This document shows, in pieces, positions 48,501 to 56,572 of a DNA stretch of 64,000 bases. The stretch's first letter is position 1. Each line of letters starts with the position of its first letter. The notes beneath the pieces were generated by a model that made no database searches, was not told where the DNA came from, and saw only the letters and a program-made list of their open reading frames with translations. This DNA is from Rhizobium sp. C4 (lineage in GTDB: Bacteria > Pseudomonadota > Alphaproteobacteria > Rhizobiales > Rhizobiaceae): NCBI RefSeq assembly GCF_021026315.1, contig NZ_JAJNCX010000001.1, positions 310,001 to 374,000 of the forward strand, written 5' to 3'. The position numbers and the translations under genes were made by a program.

Positions 48501-48889
48501 TGCCGCTGGTCATCCTGACGCCGGTGCCGCTGACCTTCATCGGCATTCTCGCCGGCCACTGGATGTTCGGTGCGCCCTTCTCGGCGACTTCGATGATCGG
48601 CTTCATTGCGCTGGCCGGCATTATCGTCCGCAACTCGATCCTGCTGGTGGATTTCATCCGCAACAGCGACATGGAAGGTCGGACGATGACCGATGTGCTG
48701 ATCGAGGCCGGTGCGATCCGCTTCAAGCCGATCCTGCTCACCGCGCTGGCCGCCATCATCGGCGCGGCGGTGATCCTGACCGACCCGATCTTTCAAGGGT
48801 TGGCGATCTCGCTACTCTTTGGGCTGGCATCGTCGACCGCGCTGACCGTTCTCGTCATCCCGGCGATCTACCGGGTGCTGCGGACGTGA
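45593..48889 (+). CDS. RND-family efflux permease
   Basis: A 1098-residue inner membrane pump with 12 spans and two large periplasmic loops. The proton-relay Asp pair in helix 4 is visible in IGILVDDAIVVIENTARHW. The N-terminus is extended by about 40 residues of His/Glu-rich cytoplasmic sequence (GPWPVEHHHEDAEDAG). The family resembles the HAE1/acriflavine-type branch rather than CzcA, as the CzcA metal motif is not apparent. Substrate is unknown; the DUF2892 partner and AT-rich operator hint at sulfide, thiol or lipophilic stress (inference). A strong terminator follows. Confidence 0.94.
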   Translation: MTDDNNKNPTTPGHEEPGPWPVEHHHEDAEDAGMRDLGIAGRLTKAFIKSPLTPLFLLAAFAFGMVALISLPREEEPQISVPMVDIIVQAPGLKAEDAVKLVTEPLETVVKSIDGVEHVYSQSGDDNVMVTARFKVGTSSDAAVLRVHDKVMANMDKIPLGIPQPMIVGRGIDDVAIVSLTLSPKSEAADRITANDLTRIMRELRTEVSKIDNVGLTYLVGETGEQIRIAPDPAKLALYGVTLQQLAGKVQSANSAFPAGTVRKDNQELGLIAGETLSTPAEIGNLLLTSRDGRPVYVRDVATISLTTDTADLRVATVTKTDKGVDGGVERVPSVTLAVAKRAGSNAVTVAEAVLARVELMKGDLIPGDMHLEVTRNYGETANEKANELLYHLGLATVSIILLVWLAIGRREALVVAIVIPVTILLTLFASNVMGYTLNRVSLFALIFSIGILVDDAIVVIENTARHWGMHDTRSRRRAAIEAVAEVGNPTIVATLTVVAALLPMLFVSGMMGPYMSPIPANASAAMIFSFFVAVIVTPYLMLKVSGKAPVVHHDEAHGGKLGQLYAAVARPILKTKARSWIFLLAVGALTLGSLSLFYTKHVTVKLLPFDNKSELSVMIDLPEGASVEATDRVAQDIARVVVDLPEVVSVQTHAGTAAPFNFNGLVRHSYMRAQPYMGDVAVNLTGKGERDRSSHQIALDIRQRIAKLSVPAGTSLKVVEPPPGPPVMATLLAEIYGPDPETRRKVAARVEEAFRSVPYIVDIDNSYGTQAERVRLTVDTDKAEFFHVEESDVFNTISILNGGQTVGYSHRGNGRTPIPIRVQRAKGDQQLNEAFLTTPIPANVLPGGNGVVELGDVVKVTNELSSFPVFRHNGRSAEMVTAELAGQFEAPLYGMLAVQDALDKMDWKDLPKPVIALHGQPEDERHPTLLWDGEWEVTWVTFRDMGAAFMVALLGIYILVVAQFGSFKLPLVILTPVPLTFIGILAGHWMFGAPFSATSMIGFIALAGIIVRNSILLVDFIRNSDMEGRTMTDVLIEAGAIRFKPILLTALAAIIGAAVILTDPIFQGLAISLLFGLASSTALTVLVIPAIYRVLRT

Positions 48890-48912
48890 GGACACGCTTG
48901 AGAGTCTGAATC

Positions 48913-48952
48913 AAAATCCCCGCTCAACTGTCTGTTGGGCGGGGATTTTTTG
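48913..48952 (+). terminator. Rho-independent terminator of the RND operon
   Basis: A 16-bp stem AAAATCCCCGCTCAAC/GTTGGGCGGGGATTTT (one G-T pair) with a 5-base loop and a run of six T at the end. It stands 24 bases after the permease stop. Confidence 0.95.
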
Positions 48953-48977
48953 TCCCGTCAATTCCTCGACCGTCCTG

Positions 48978-49127
48978 CCGTGACGCCCCCTCACCGCGCC
49001 TCCACCGCGCTCGGCGCACCTCTCCCCAAGGGGCGAGGAGGCCCGCGACGCTGCTGCACATATTCCCGCTTCTCCCTTTGGGGAGAAGGTGGCCCGAAGG
49101 GCCGGATGAGGAGTTCCCACGAGCCGG
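48978..49127. repeat. RIME-like intergenic mosaic element
   Basis: About 150 bases of hairpin-rich non-coding DNA. CCTCTCCCC-aa-GGGGCGAGG is followed by CTTCTCCC-tttg-GGGAGAAG and GGCCC-gaa-GGGCC, ending in CGGATGAGGAG. The order and the GGGAGAAGGTGGC...GGATGAGG wording are those of the Rhizobium-specific intergenic mosaic elements (RIME), which occur in hundreds of copies in rhizobial genomes. It lies between the RND terminator and the convergent acyl-CoA ligase gene. Confidence 0.75.
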
Positions 49128-49157
49128 CGCGATCATCACCGGCCCGTGACCCCGAAC

Positions 49158-50789
49158 TTACGACGCCATCGGCAGCCTGTATTCCTTCATCTGCTCGCGC
49201 AGTTCGGTCTTCAGGATCTTGCCGGTGGCCGTATGCGGGATGGCATCCACGAAGACGACATCGTCCGGCATCCACCACTTGGCGATCTTGCCGTCCATGA
49301 AGCCGAGGATATCGGATTTGGACGGATTGCGGCCTTCCTTCTTCACGATGATCAGCAGCGGGCGTTCGTCCCATTTGGGATGGGCGACACCAATCACCGC
49401 CGCTTCGGCCACATCGGGATGGCCAACCGCGAGATTTTCCAGATCGATCGAGGAAATCCATTCGCCGCCGGACTTGATCACGTCCTTGGAGCGGTCGGTG
49501 ATCTGCATGTAGCCTTCAGCATCCATATGGGCGACGTCGCCCGTGTCGAACCAGCCGCCCTCATCGAACTGCTCGGCGCCCCTGCCCTTGTAGTAGGAGC
49601 TCGCCACCGCCGGCCCGCGCACCTTGAGCCGGCCGAAGGTCTTGCCGTCCCACGGACGCTCGACATCCTCGTCGTCCGTTACCTTCATCTCGACGCCGAA
49701 GGGCGCATGGCCCTGCTTCATCTGGACATCGTAGCGCGCCTCGCCCTCGAGCTTGTCATATTCAGGTTTGAGACTGCCGAGCGACCCGACCGGGCTCATC
49801 TCCGTCATGCCCCAGGCATGGACGACGTCAACGTCATAGTTCTCCTTGAAGGTCTTGATCATCGAGCGCGGGGCAGCCGAGCCGCCAATGACGACCGAGC
49901 GGAGATCCGGCAGCTTGCCGCCTTCCTTCTCCATGAATTGCAACAGGCCAAGCCAGACGGTCGGCACGGCCGCCGTGACGGTCACGCGTTCGTTGGTCAG
50001 CAGGCTGTAGATCGACTTGCCGTCCATGCCCGGTCCCGGCATGACGAGCGTTGCGCCCACCATCGGGGCCGAGAGTGCAATCCCCCAGCCATTGGCGTGG
50101 AAGAGCGGCACGACCGGCATCAGGCGGTCACGCGAGGAAAGCTGCATGGCATCCGGCTGGATGCAGATCAGCGAGTGCAGCACGTTCGAGCGGTGCGAAT
50201 AGACGACGCCCTTCGGGTCGCCCGTCGTGCCGGATGTGTAGCACATGCCGGCAGCGGCGCGCTCGTCGAGGTCCTTCCAGACGTAATCGTCATCGACTTC
50301 CGCCAGCCAGTCCTCGTAAGGCACGACATTCGGCAGGCTCGTCTGCGGCATATGGGCGGCATCCGTCAGCACGATCACCTTTTCAAGCGACGGAACCAGC
50401 GGCGCGATCTTCTCGACGATCGGCATGAAGGTGATGTCGACGAAGAGGAAACGGTCTTCCGCATCGTTCATGATCCAGGCGATCTGCTGCGGGAAAAGGC
50501 GCGGGTTCAGCGTATGGTAGACAGCGCCGCAGCCCATGATGCCGTACCAGGCTTCAAGGTGCCGCCAGGTGTTCCAGGCCAGCGTCCCGATCCGGTCACC
50601 GACCTTGATCCCATCCTTCTCCAGCCGCTTTGCCAATTGTAGCGAGCGACGGCGCACCGTGGCATAATCGGTGCGATGGATGGGTCCCTCGACAGACCGG
50701 GAAATCACCTCGCGCCTGCCATGAAACAGGCCAGCGTGGTCGATAACCTTGTGGCAAAGCAGCGGCCAATCCTGCATCAAACCGAGCAT
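49158..50789 (-). CDS. Acyl-CoA synthetase (AMP-binding, medium/long-chain fatty acid type)
   Basis: A 543-residue ANL-superfamily ligase. The P-loop [18 protein letters not shown], the A5 region [17 protein letters not shown], the hinge [20 protein letters not shown] and the C-terminal catalytic Lys in [16 protein letters not shown] are present. It activates a carboxylate as acyl-AMP and then acyl-CoA. The best-known relatives are fatty-acyl-CoA ligases and methylmercaptopropionate-CoA ligase (DmdB), so the chain length is open. GGGAGGAG before ATG 50789 fixes the start. It is divergent from the small hydrolase gene. Confidence 0.92.
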   Translation of the reverse strand: MLGLMQDWPLLCHKVIDHAGLFHGRREVISRSVEGPIHRTDYATVRRRSLQLAKRLEKDGIKVGDRIGTLAWNTWRHLEAWYGIMGCGAVYHTLNPRLFPQQIAWIMNDAEDRFLFVDITFMPIVEKIAPLVPSLEKVIVLTDAAHMPQTSLPNVVPYEDWLAEVDDDYVWKDLDERAAAGMCYTSGTTGDPKGVVYSHRSNVLHSLICIQPDAMQLSSRDRLMPVVPLFHANGWGIALSAPMVGATLVMPGPGMDGKSIYSLLTNERVTVTAAVPTVWLGLLQFMEKEGGKLPDLRSVVIGGSAAPRSMIKTFKENYDVDVVHAWGMTEMSPVGSLGSLKPEYDKLEGEARYDVQMKQGHAPFGVEMKVTDDEDVERPWDGKTFGRLKVRGPAVASSYYKGRGAEQFDEGGWFDTGDVAHMDAEGYMQITDRSKDVIKSGGEWISSIDLENLAVGHPDVAEAAVIGVAHPKWDERPLLIIVKKEGRNPSKSDILGFMDGKIAKWWMPDDVVFVDAIPHTATGKILKTELREQMKEYRLPMAS

Positions 50790-50955
50790 ATTCACTCCTC
50801 CCAAAGTGGTTCTGAACGCCAGAGTACCCTGACAGAAAACGCGCGCAAGCCCAAACTTTCGTCTTAGATCTTGAAATCACTTTTGTTTTTTGCATTGCAA
50901 CATAAGCTGCATTCGGGTTCTTGACGATTGCGCAAGGAAGGCAGACATAAGGGCT

Positions 50956-51516
50956 ATGAAAGTATCGGACGTCGAAATTCTCATTATTCCCGGCTACACC
51001 AATTCCGGTCCCGGTCATTGGCAGACACGCTGGGAAAACAAGCTCTCCACCGCGCGCCGCGTCGAGCAGGCCGAATGGTCCAAGCCCGTGCGCGAGGACT
51101 GGGTTGCGCGTGTCGCCGAAGAGGTGAATGCGGCGGAAAAGCCGGTCGTGCTGGTTGCCCATTCGCTGGGCGTGCCGGCCGTCGTCCATGCCGTGCCGCT
51201 GTTCAAGAAGCCTGTTGCCGGCGCCTTCTTCGTTGCGCCGCCGGACGTGGCCAACCCGACGATCCGGCCGAAGCATCTGATGACGTTCGGCCCCTATCCG
51301 CGCGAACCGCTGCCCTTCCCGTCCATGACGGTGGCCAGCCGCAACGATCCGTTCGGGACGTTCGAACATGCCGACGAGATTGCCGCTGCCTGGGGCTCGC
51401 TTCTCCTCGATGCGGGCGAATCCGGCCATATCAATGCCGATTCCGGGCATGGCCCGTGGCCGGAAGGCACGATGACTTTCGCGCAGTTCCTGAGCAATCT
51501 CAGGCCGCCGAACTGA
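50956..51516 (+). CDS. RBBP9/YdeN-family serine hydrolase
   Basis: A 186-residue alpha/beta hydrolase of the RBBP9/DUF452-like group. The N-terminal [19 protein letters not shown] is diagnostic, the nucleophile is in [14 protein letters not shown], the Asp in [14 protein letters not shown] and the His in [12 protein letters not shown]. Substrate unknown. ATG 50956 begins the family's natural N-terminus; an in-frame ATG at 50890 would add a Cys-rich lead. It stands between the ligase and purC and probably has its own promoter. Confidence 0.88.
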   Translation: MKVSDVEILIIPGYTNSGPGHWQTRWENKLSTARRVEQAEWSKPVREDWVARVAEEVNAAEKPVVLVAHSLGVPAVVHAVPLFKKPVAGAFFVAPPDVANPTIRPKHLMTFGPYPREPLPFPSMTVASRNDPFGTFEHADEIAAAWGSLLLDAGESGHINADSGHGPWPEGTMTFAQFLSNLRPPN

Positions 51517-51652
51517 ACCCTTGGTGGACGAAACCGGGGATCGCGGAAGCCAAGCGTTGTTAAATGCCCCAAGATCGGCTAAGGAGCCGCAAAACTTAAA
51601 ACAAGCATGTCGAGTCATTCCAGCGACATGCGCCGAACAGGTCGATTATTTC

Positions 51653-52417
51653 ATGAACCGTCGCCGCCGTATCTACGAAGGCAAGGCCAAGATCCTTTAC
51701 GAAGGACCTGAGCCGGGCACCCTGATCCAGTTCTTCAAGGATGATGCCACCGCCTTCAACGCCAAGAAGCATGCCGTCATCGACGGCAAGGGCGTGCTGA
51801 ACAACCGCATCAGCGAGTTTATCTTCTCGCATCTGAACCGCATGGGCATTCCGACGCACTTCATTCGTCGGCTGAACATGCGCGAGCAGCTGATCAAGGA
51901 AGTCGAGATCATTCCGCTCGAGATCGTCGTGCGCAATGTCGCCGCCGGCTCGCTCTCGACCCGCCTCGGTATCGAGGAAGGCGTGGTTCTGCCGCGCTCG
52001 ATCATCGAGTTCTACTTCAAGTCGGACCAGCTCAGCGACCCGATGGTCTCCGAAGAGCACATCACGGCCTTCGGCTGGGCAAGCCCGCAAGAGCTTGACG
52101 ACATCATGGCGCTCGCCATCCGCTGCAACGACTTTCTCTCGGGTCTCTTCCTCGGCGCCGGCATCCAGCTTGTCGATTTCAAGATCGAATGCGGCCGCCT
52201 TTTCGAAGGCGACATGATGCGCATCGTTCTGGCCGACGAGATTTCGCCGGACAGCTGTCGCCTCTGGGACATCGAGACCAAGAAGCGCATGGACAAGGAC
52301 ATCTTCCGCAAGGATCTCGGCGGGCTGATCGAGGCCTATCAGGAAGTCGCCCGTCGTCTCGGCATCATCAACGAAAACGAGCCTGTGCGCGGCACGGGTC
52401 CGGTTCTGGTCAAGTAA
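51653..52417 (+). CDS. purC: Phosphoribosylaminoimidazole-succinocarboxamide synthase
   Basis: A 254-residue SAICAR synthetase starting [19 protein letters not shown]. The ATP/CAIR site segments [31 protein letters not shown] and [14 protein letters not shown] are all present. The ATG at 51653 is the family start; an open frame reaches 51521 without homology. It heads the purC-purS-(coiled-coil pair)-purQ run and supplies the substrate used by PurB. Confidence 0.97.
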   Translation: MNRRRRIYEGKAKILYEGPEPGTLIQFFKDDATAFNAKKHAVIDGKGVLNNRISEFIFSHLNRMGIPTHFIRRLNMREQLIKEVEIIPLEIVVRNVAAGSLSTRLGIEEGVVLPRSIIEFYFKSDQLSDPMVSEEHITAFGWASPQELDDIMALAIRCNDFLSGLFLGAGIQLVDFKIECGRLFEGDMMRIVLADEISPDSCRLWDIETKKRMDKDIFRKDLGGLIEAYQEVARRLGIINENEPVRGTGPVLVK

Positions 52418-52436
52418 AACCGTCAGGGGATTAGAC

Positions 52437-52679
52437 GTGATCAAGGCACGCGTAACCGTCACGCTGAAAAATGGCGTTCTCGACCCGCAGGGCAAGGCAA
52501 TCGAAGGCGCGCTCGGCGCGCTCGGCTTCGATGGCGTCGGCCATGTCCGCCAGGGCAAGGTCTTCGACATCGAGATCGACAGCGCCGACAAGGCCAAGGC
52601 CGAAGCCGACCTGAAGGCCATGTGCGAGAAACTTCTGGCGAACACGGTAATTGAGAATTATACTATCGCTCTCAATTAA
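52437..52679 (+). CDS. purS: Phosphoribosylformylglycinamidine synthase subunit PurS
   Basis: An 80-residue protein beginning MIKARVTVTLKNGVLDPQGK with the PurS core FDGVGHVRQGKVFDIEID and ending MCEKLLANTVIENYTIAL. PurS bridges PurL and PurQ in the three-part FGAM synthetase. GTG at 52437 with AGGGGA upstream; 19 bases after purC. The expected partner purL is not in this window. Confidence 0.95.
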   Translation: MIKARVTVTLKNGVLDPQGKAIEGALGALGFDGVGHVRQGKVFDIEIDSADKAKAEADLKAMCEKLLANTVIENYTIALN

Positions 52680-52696
52680 AGGTGGAGCGACAGGCC

Positions 52697-52900
52697 GTGT
52701 CGACGATCACGACCGAGATGATATACGAAGAGCTGTTGAAGCTTGATGAGAAGTCACGTCGGCTCAATGAGGACCTGCAGGAGCTTCGCGCTACATCTCG
52801 CGAGACGTTGAAGCTTCTCGCCGAGGGGCAGGCGCGAAACGATGCTCAGAAGGCGCGCCTGTTCGGTGATCGAATGGGAACCCTGACGGGTCTCAAATGA
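52697..52900 (+). CDS. Small coiled-coil protein A, unknown function
   Basis: A 67-residue acidic/helical protein STITTEMIYEELLKLDEKSR with heptad-like leucines over most of its length. GTG 52697 is preceded by GGTGGAG at nine bases; GTG 52682 is an alternative start. It lies inside the pur run, 17 bases after purS, and its stop overlaps the start of the next small gene as ATGA. Similar TTxMIYE-L proteins occur in alphaproteobacteria as short hypotheticals (from memory). No function is known. Confidence 0.7.
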   Translation: MSTITTEMIYEELLKLDEKSRRLNEDLQELRATSRETLKLLAEGQARNDAQKARLFGDRMGTLTGLK

Positions 52901-53154
52901 GTGAAGTTCGCCAGGAACTGCTGCAAGAACTCTTACGGCGCTTGCATGCACGTAGTGACGAAACAGACAGATCCATTCGCGACCTCCGAACCGACAACAT
53001 CGCACTCAGACGCCTCGTGGCCGCGCAGCAGGTCGACATCAGCAACCTTCACGAACTCATCCACAATCTGGAAGAGCGATTGCTGCGCACGGAAAGACGG
53101 CTCGATCTGCGCGAATTTTCTGAAGCCGCACAGGATCGCTATTCTGTTGATTAG
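52897..53154 (+). CDS. Small coiled-coil protein B, unknown function
   Basis: An 85-residue protein [20 protein letters not shown] rich in Leu, Arg and Glu, with continuous heptads to [15 protein letters not shown]. It is translationally coupled to coiled-coil protein A by a four-base overlap, and the two could form a heteromeric coiled coil. The C-terminal ERRLDLREF motif is shared with the single-gene versions of this hypothetical family (from memory). The pair separates purS from purQ, so it is co-transcribed with purine genes. Confidence 0.7.
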   Translation: MSEVRQELLQELLRRLHARSDETDRSIRDLRTDNIALRRLVAAQQVDISNLHELIHNLEERLLRTERRLDLREFSEAAQDRYSVD

Positions 53155-53273
53155 GCGCCGGCGAAGTTTTGGGGACCGGGTGGAAAATCCAATTGACGAT
53201 CCAGCCGCATGGACCTATTGCCACCACTATTCGAAAGAGACTTGCTTTCGAGAACACTGGAGCTTTGAAAGCC

Positions 53274-53945
53274 ATGAAATCTGCCGTCGTTCAGCTTCCC
53301 GGGCTTAATCGTGACCGCGACATGATCGCGGCGCTGACCAAGATTTCGGGCAAGGCGCCCGTCACGGTCTGGCAGACGGAAACGGAGTTGCCGGATGTCG
53401 ATCTGATCGTGATCCCCGGTGGCTTCTCCTATGGCGACTATCTGCGCTGCGGCGCGATTGCGGCGCGCATGCCGGTCATACAGGCGATCCGCGAGAAGGC
53501 GGAACAGGGCGTCAAGGTTCTGGGCGTCTGCAACGGTTTCCAGATCCTGCTCGAAGCCGGCATGCTGCCAGGCGCGCTGATGCGCAATGCTTCGCTGAAA
53601 TTCGTCTGCCGCGAAGTCAAGCTCGAAGTCGCCAATGCCGAGACGGCCTTCACCCGCGCCTATGCCAAAGGTCAGGTGCTGCGTTGCCCCGTCGCGCATC
53701 ACGACGGCAACTATTTCGCCGATGCCGAGACGCTGAAGGCGATGGAAGACAAGGGCCAGGTCGTGTTCCGCTATGCCGAAGGCACCAATCCGAACGGCTC
53801 GATGAACGACATTGCCGGCGTGATCAATGCCAGGGGCAATGTGCTCGGCATGATGCCGCATCCGGAAAACCTGATCGAAGCCGCCCATGGCGGTTCGGAC
53901 GGCCGTGGCCTTTTTGCCTCGGCGCTCGACGTCATCGCCGCCTGA
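53274..53945 (+). CDS. purQ: Phosphoribosylformylglycinamidine synthase subunit PurQ
   Basis: A 223-residue class I glutamine amidotransferase. It shows [19 protein letters not shown], the nucleophile Cys in [15 protein letters not shown], and the His/Glu pair in [15 protein letters not shown]. It feeds ammonia to PurL in the FGAM synthetase complex. ATG 53274 begins at the family start [17 protein letters not shown] 119-base gap separates it from coiled-coil protein B. It is followed by a lipoprotein gene instead of purL. Confidence 0.97.
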   Translation: MKSAVVQLPGLNRDRDMIAALTKISGKAPVTVWQTETELPDVDLIVIPGGFSYGDYLRCGAIAARMPVIQAIREKAEQGVKVLGVCNGFQILLEAGMLPGALMRNASLKFVCREVKLEVANAETAFTRAYAKGQVLRCPVAHHDGNYFADAETLKAMEDKGQVVFRYAEGTNPNGSMNDIAGVINARGNVLGMMPHPENLIEAAHGGSDGRGLFASALDVIAA

Positions 53946-53969
53946 TTTCTCAAGACCACAAGGTTTTCC

Positions 53970-54374
53970 ATGCGCGCCTTTCTCAAGCTCTCCGCCGCAG
54001 TCGTGCTGTCTGCCGCGGCACTGTCCTCCTGCCAGTCGCAGAAGGCTGCGCAAGCCCCGACAACCGTTCGCTCCGCCGCCCTGCCCGTGATGGAGCGCAT
54101 TACGACCGGCGCGAATGCCTGCTGGTTCCGCACCAAGGATCCGGCTTTCGCACGATACAGGATGGCGCCGGAGCTGAATTCCTTCAGCGGCAAGCCGCGC
54201 CTGCTGCTTGTTGCCAAGCATAGCCCGGAATCGCGTCCGCTGCTCGTCATCATGGCCGAGGGCGATCCGGCACGGCTGCAGGCCTTTGGGCCGCTGATGC
54301 AGGGCGAGCTGCACGCCAAGATCTCGGCCGGTGTCAACCATTGGGCACGCGGCAACGCTGGCTGCCCCGGCTGA
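53970..54374 (+). CDS. Small lipoprotein, unknown function (134 aa)
   Basis: A signal peptide ends in the lipobox LSSC (Cys21). The mature part contains NACWFRTKDPAFARYRM and KPRLLLVAKHSPESRPLLVI, with one Cys pair (ACW and GCPG) that could form a disulfide. It lies 24 bases after purQ in the same direction and is probably co-transcribed. The family is not recognised beyond being a rhizobial purQ-linked hypothetical (from memory). Confidence 0.75.
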   Translation: MRAFLKLSAAVVLSAAALSSCQSQKAAQAPTTVRSAALPVMERITTGANACWFRTKDPAFARYRMAPELNSFSGKPRLLLVAKHSPESRPLLVIMAEGDPARLQAFGPLMQGELHAKISAGVNHWARGNAGCPG

Positions 54375-54390
54375 TCCCTCCTAACCCGCG

Positions 54391-55218
54391 TCAGAGTGTC
54401 ATCGGTGCTGATGGCGCGGGTCCGGACTCATACCCTCCCCAGACAACCTGATCGAAACAGATCGCCGAGCCGGTCATCAGTCCGGATTCCGGCGAGGACA
54501 GATAGGCGCAGGCGCGCGCCACTTCCTGCGGATCGACCAGCCGACCAAAGGGCTGAGCAGCGGCGGCCTTCTTGAGCCAATCGTCTGACGCCCCGTGATA
54601 GTCGCGCTGGATGCGATCCTCGCCGTCAGACGCCATCCAGCCGATATTCAGCTGGTTGACGCGGATGCGGTTCTTCAGCAGCGAGAAGGCCGTGTTCTTC
54701 GTCAGAGTCTCGAGCGCGCCCTTCGACGCGCAATAGGCCGAGAGAAACGGCTGGCCGGCCATGGCTGACATCGAGCCGATATTGACGATCGTGCCCTCCA
54801 CCTTGTCACGGATCATCATCTTCACCGCTTCCTGCATGAGAAAGAAAGGCGCGCGTACATTGATCGCGAACATGCGGTCGAAAAGCTCCGGCGATGTGTC
54901 GATAATCGAGCCGCGATCGGTAATCGCCGCAACGTTGACGAGGGCATCGACGCGACCAAACCGTTCGTCGCAAGCCTTCATGACTTCTGCAGGTGCATCA
55001 GCGGAGCCGAGGTCGGCAGCGACGAAATGGACCGGCACGCCGGTTGCTGACGAGATCGCAGCGGCAACGGCCTCGCCCTTCTCCTTCGACCGACCACAGG
55101 TGACAATTCCGGCAGCCCCACGCTCGGCAAAGAGCCGGGCGACCGCCGCTCCCAAACCCTGCGTGCCGCCAGTGATGACGGCCACGCGGCCGTCCAGACG
55201 CGCATAATTTTCACTCAT
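54391..55218 (-). CDS. Short-chain dehydrogenase/reductase
   Basis: A 275-residue classical SDR with cofactor loop VITGGTQGLGAAVARLFAER, NVAAITDRGS, catalytic Ser-Tyr-Lys in NIGSMSAMAGQ and AYCASKGALETLT, and an insertion around NIGWMASDGEDRIQRDYHG typical of sugar/polyol dehydrogenases. GAGG precedes ATG 55218. It lies 25 bases after the PhyH-type dioxygenase gene and is almost certainly its operon partner, suggesting a two-step modification of one substrate. Its 3' end converges on the small lipoprotein gene with a 16-base gap. Confidence 0.92.
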   Translation of the reverse strand: MSENYARLDGRVAVITGGTQGLGAAVARLFAERGAAGIVTCGRSKEKGEAVAAAISSATGVPVHFVAADLGSADAPAEVMKACDERFGRVDALVNVAAITDRGSIIDTSPELFDRMFAINVRAPFFLMQEAVKMMIRDKVEGTIVNIGSMSAMAGQPFLSAYCASKGALETLTKNTAFSLLKNRIRVNQLNIGWMASDGEDRIQRDYHGASDDWLKKAAAAQPFGRLVDPQEVARACAYLSSPESGLMTGSAICFDQVVWGGYESGPAPSAPMTL

Positions 55219-55243
55219 GACTGATCCTCTTCCCCTGCTTCGC

Positions 55244-56431
55244 TCAGCTTTGACGTTTCTCGTCATAGGCGGCAAGGGCCGCTTCGAAACGTTCAGTCGT
55301 CCAGCCCTCGGAAAGAGCCTCGGCCATAAGGATCGATTGCGGCTTTGGGGCGATGCCGCCGATCGGCGGGTCGCGGTCGAGATTGGTCGGGAAGGAATAG
55401 CTCTCTGCTGAAGCCACGATGGCATTGGAGATGCCCGCCGCGTCCAGCCTCCCCTCGCCCTTCAGCTTGACGAGCGCCGGATAGAGCTCGGCGCACATAC
55501 GTGTCCGGTTGACCGTTTCCATGGCGCGGCCGAAGGCGGACGAGACCTGGAGCAGGTTGGCAACCCGCAGGATGTCCTTGGAGATGTTGGAGCCGGCGGC
55601 ATGGAAAAGCGCCGGATTGAAGAAGACGACGTCGCCCTTCTCCAGCGGCAATTGCACGTGGTTGGCGGCGAAATAGTCCTTGAACTCCTGCCTTTCCAGC
55701 GCGACATAGCCCGGCTCGTAGGCTTGGCTGAAGGGCAGGAAGAGCGTCGGGCCGCTTTCGAGCGGCATGTCACAATGGGCGACTGCGCCCTGCAGTGTCA
55801 GCACGGGAGAGAGCTGATGAACATGCGCCGGGTAGCGACCGATCTGCGCGGCCGTCAGGAAGCCGAGATGGTAGTCGCGATGCGGGGTCTGCGACGCGCC
55901 GCCGGGGTTCACGCGGTTCACTTGCGCGGTCATCTGGTAGGCCGGGCCAAGCCAGGCGCGGCTGACCAGTTCGATGATCGGGTTGGCATAGTAGAGCGCG
56001 AAATTCTCCGGATCCGCCAGGCAATGCTTCTCCAGCGAGTTCCAGATGCGGTCATTGGCGCCGGGCTTGGCGAAATGATCGCCACCGCCAGTCTTGGTGC
56101 GGTGCTGCTCGTCAATGATGTCGGCGAAGACCCGGCTTGCACGATCGATCACCGCGAGATCGGTGAAGGCGCGCTTGAAGACAGCAACGCCGGGACCCTG
56201 CATGAGGAGATCGCAAAGCTCGGCCAGGACCGCCTCTTCATCTGCACTGGCTGCCTTTCCGAGCGCCGCGCTGTCGTAGATGACGACATTCTTCTCGATG
56301 GCGCTCGCGTTCGGATAGTCGGCGAGATTGGCCGTCCGCTCTACCAGACGGCGGAATTCGTCAAGACGGCAATCGTTTGGCGTCAGACCATAGCGCCGGC
56401 TTTGCGGCTCCAGCTTGCGTGCAGCTTCCAT
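55244..56431 (-). CDS. Phytanoyl-CoA dioxygenase (PhyH) family protein
   Basis: A 395-residue Fe(II)/2-oxoglutarate oxygenase. The iron-binding HxD is in SQTPHRDYHLGF and the distal His in FFNPALFHAAGSNISKD; FLPFSQAYEPGYVAL follows the core. GGAGG nine bases before ATG 56431 fixes the start; an open frame extends to 56569 but crosses a palindrome. The substrate is not a phytanoyl-CoA by necessity: bacterial members hydroxylate varied small molecules. It is paired with the SDR gene downstream and preceded by a 35-base palindrome likely to be an operator. Confidence 0.88.
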   Translation of the reverse strand: MEAARKLEPQSRRYGLTPNDCRLDEFRRLVERTANLADYPNASAIEKNVVIYDSAALGKAASADEEAVLAELCDLLMQGPGVAVFKRAFTDLAVIDRASRVFADIIDEQHRTKTGGGDHFAKPGANDRIWNSLEKHCLADPENFALYYANPIIELVSRAWLGPAYQMTAQVNRVNPGGASQTPHRDYHLGFLTAAQIGRYPAHVHQLSPVLTLQGAVAHCDMPLESGPTLFLPFSQAYEPGYVALERQEFKDYFAANHVQLPLEKGDVVFFNPALFHAAGSNISKDILRVANLLQVSSAFGRAMETVNRTRMCAELYPALVKLKGEGRLDAAGISNAIVASAESYSFPTNLDRDPPIGGIAPKPQSILMAEALSEGWTTERFEAALAAYDEKRQS

Positions 56432-56477
56432 GTTTTCCTCCCATGAAGCATGTGGCAGGCGGCCACTCCCTGCCGCC

Positions 56478-56512
56478 GAGATAATTTCCGGTGGGTCACC
56501 TGAAATTATCTC
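56478..56512. promoter_or_regulatory. 35-base palindrome upstream of the PhyH-SDR operon (candidate operator)
   Basis: Arms GAGATAATTTC (56478-56488) and GAAATTATCTC (56502-56512) are perfectly complementary. The centre holds a second dyad GGTG-ggt-CACC, giving 15 of 16 paired positions. It stands 47 bases before the PhyH start codon. No T-run follows on either strand, so it is not a terminator; binding by a dimeric repressor is the simplest idea. Confidence 0.6.
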
Positions 56513-56572
56513 TCCATTTGTTTCTCCGCAGTCCTGACGCAAAACCGCTAAAGCACTTTTGCTGGACATGCT

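Noticed and set aside
56432-56569. N-terminal extension of the PhyH protein by 46 codons
   Set aside because: The extension would be encoded by a palindrome, has no ribosome site at 56569, and a good GGAGG site marks the ATG at 56431.
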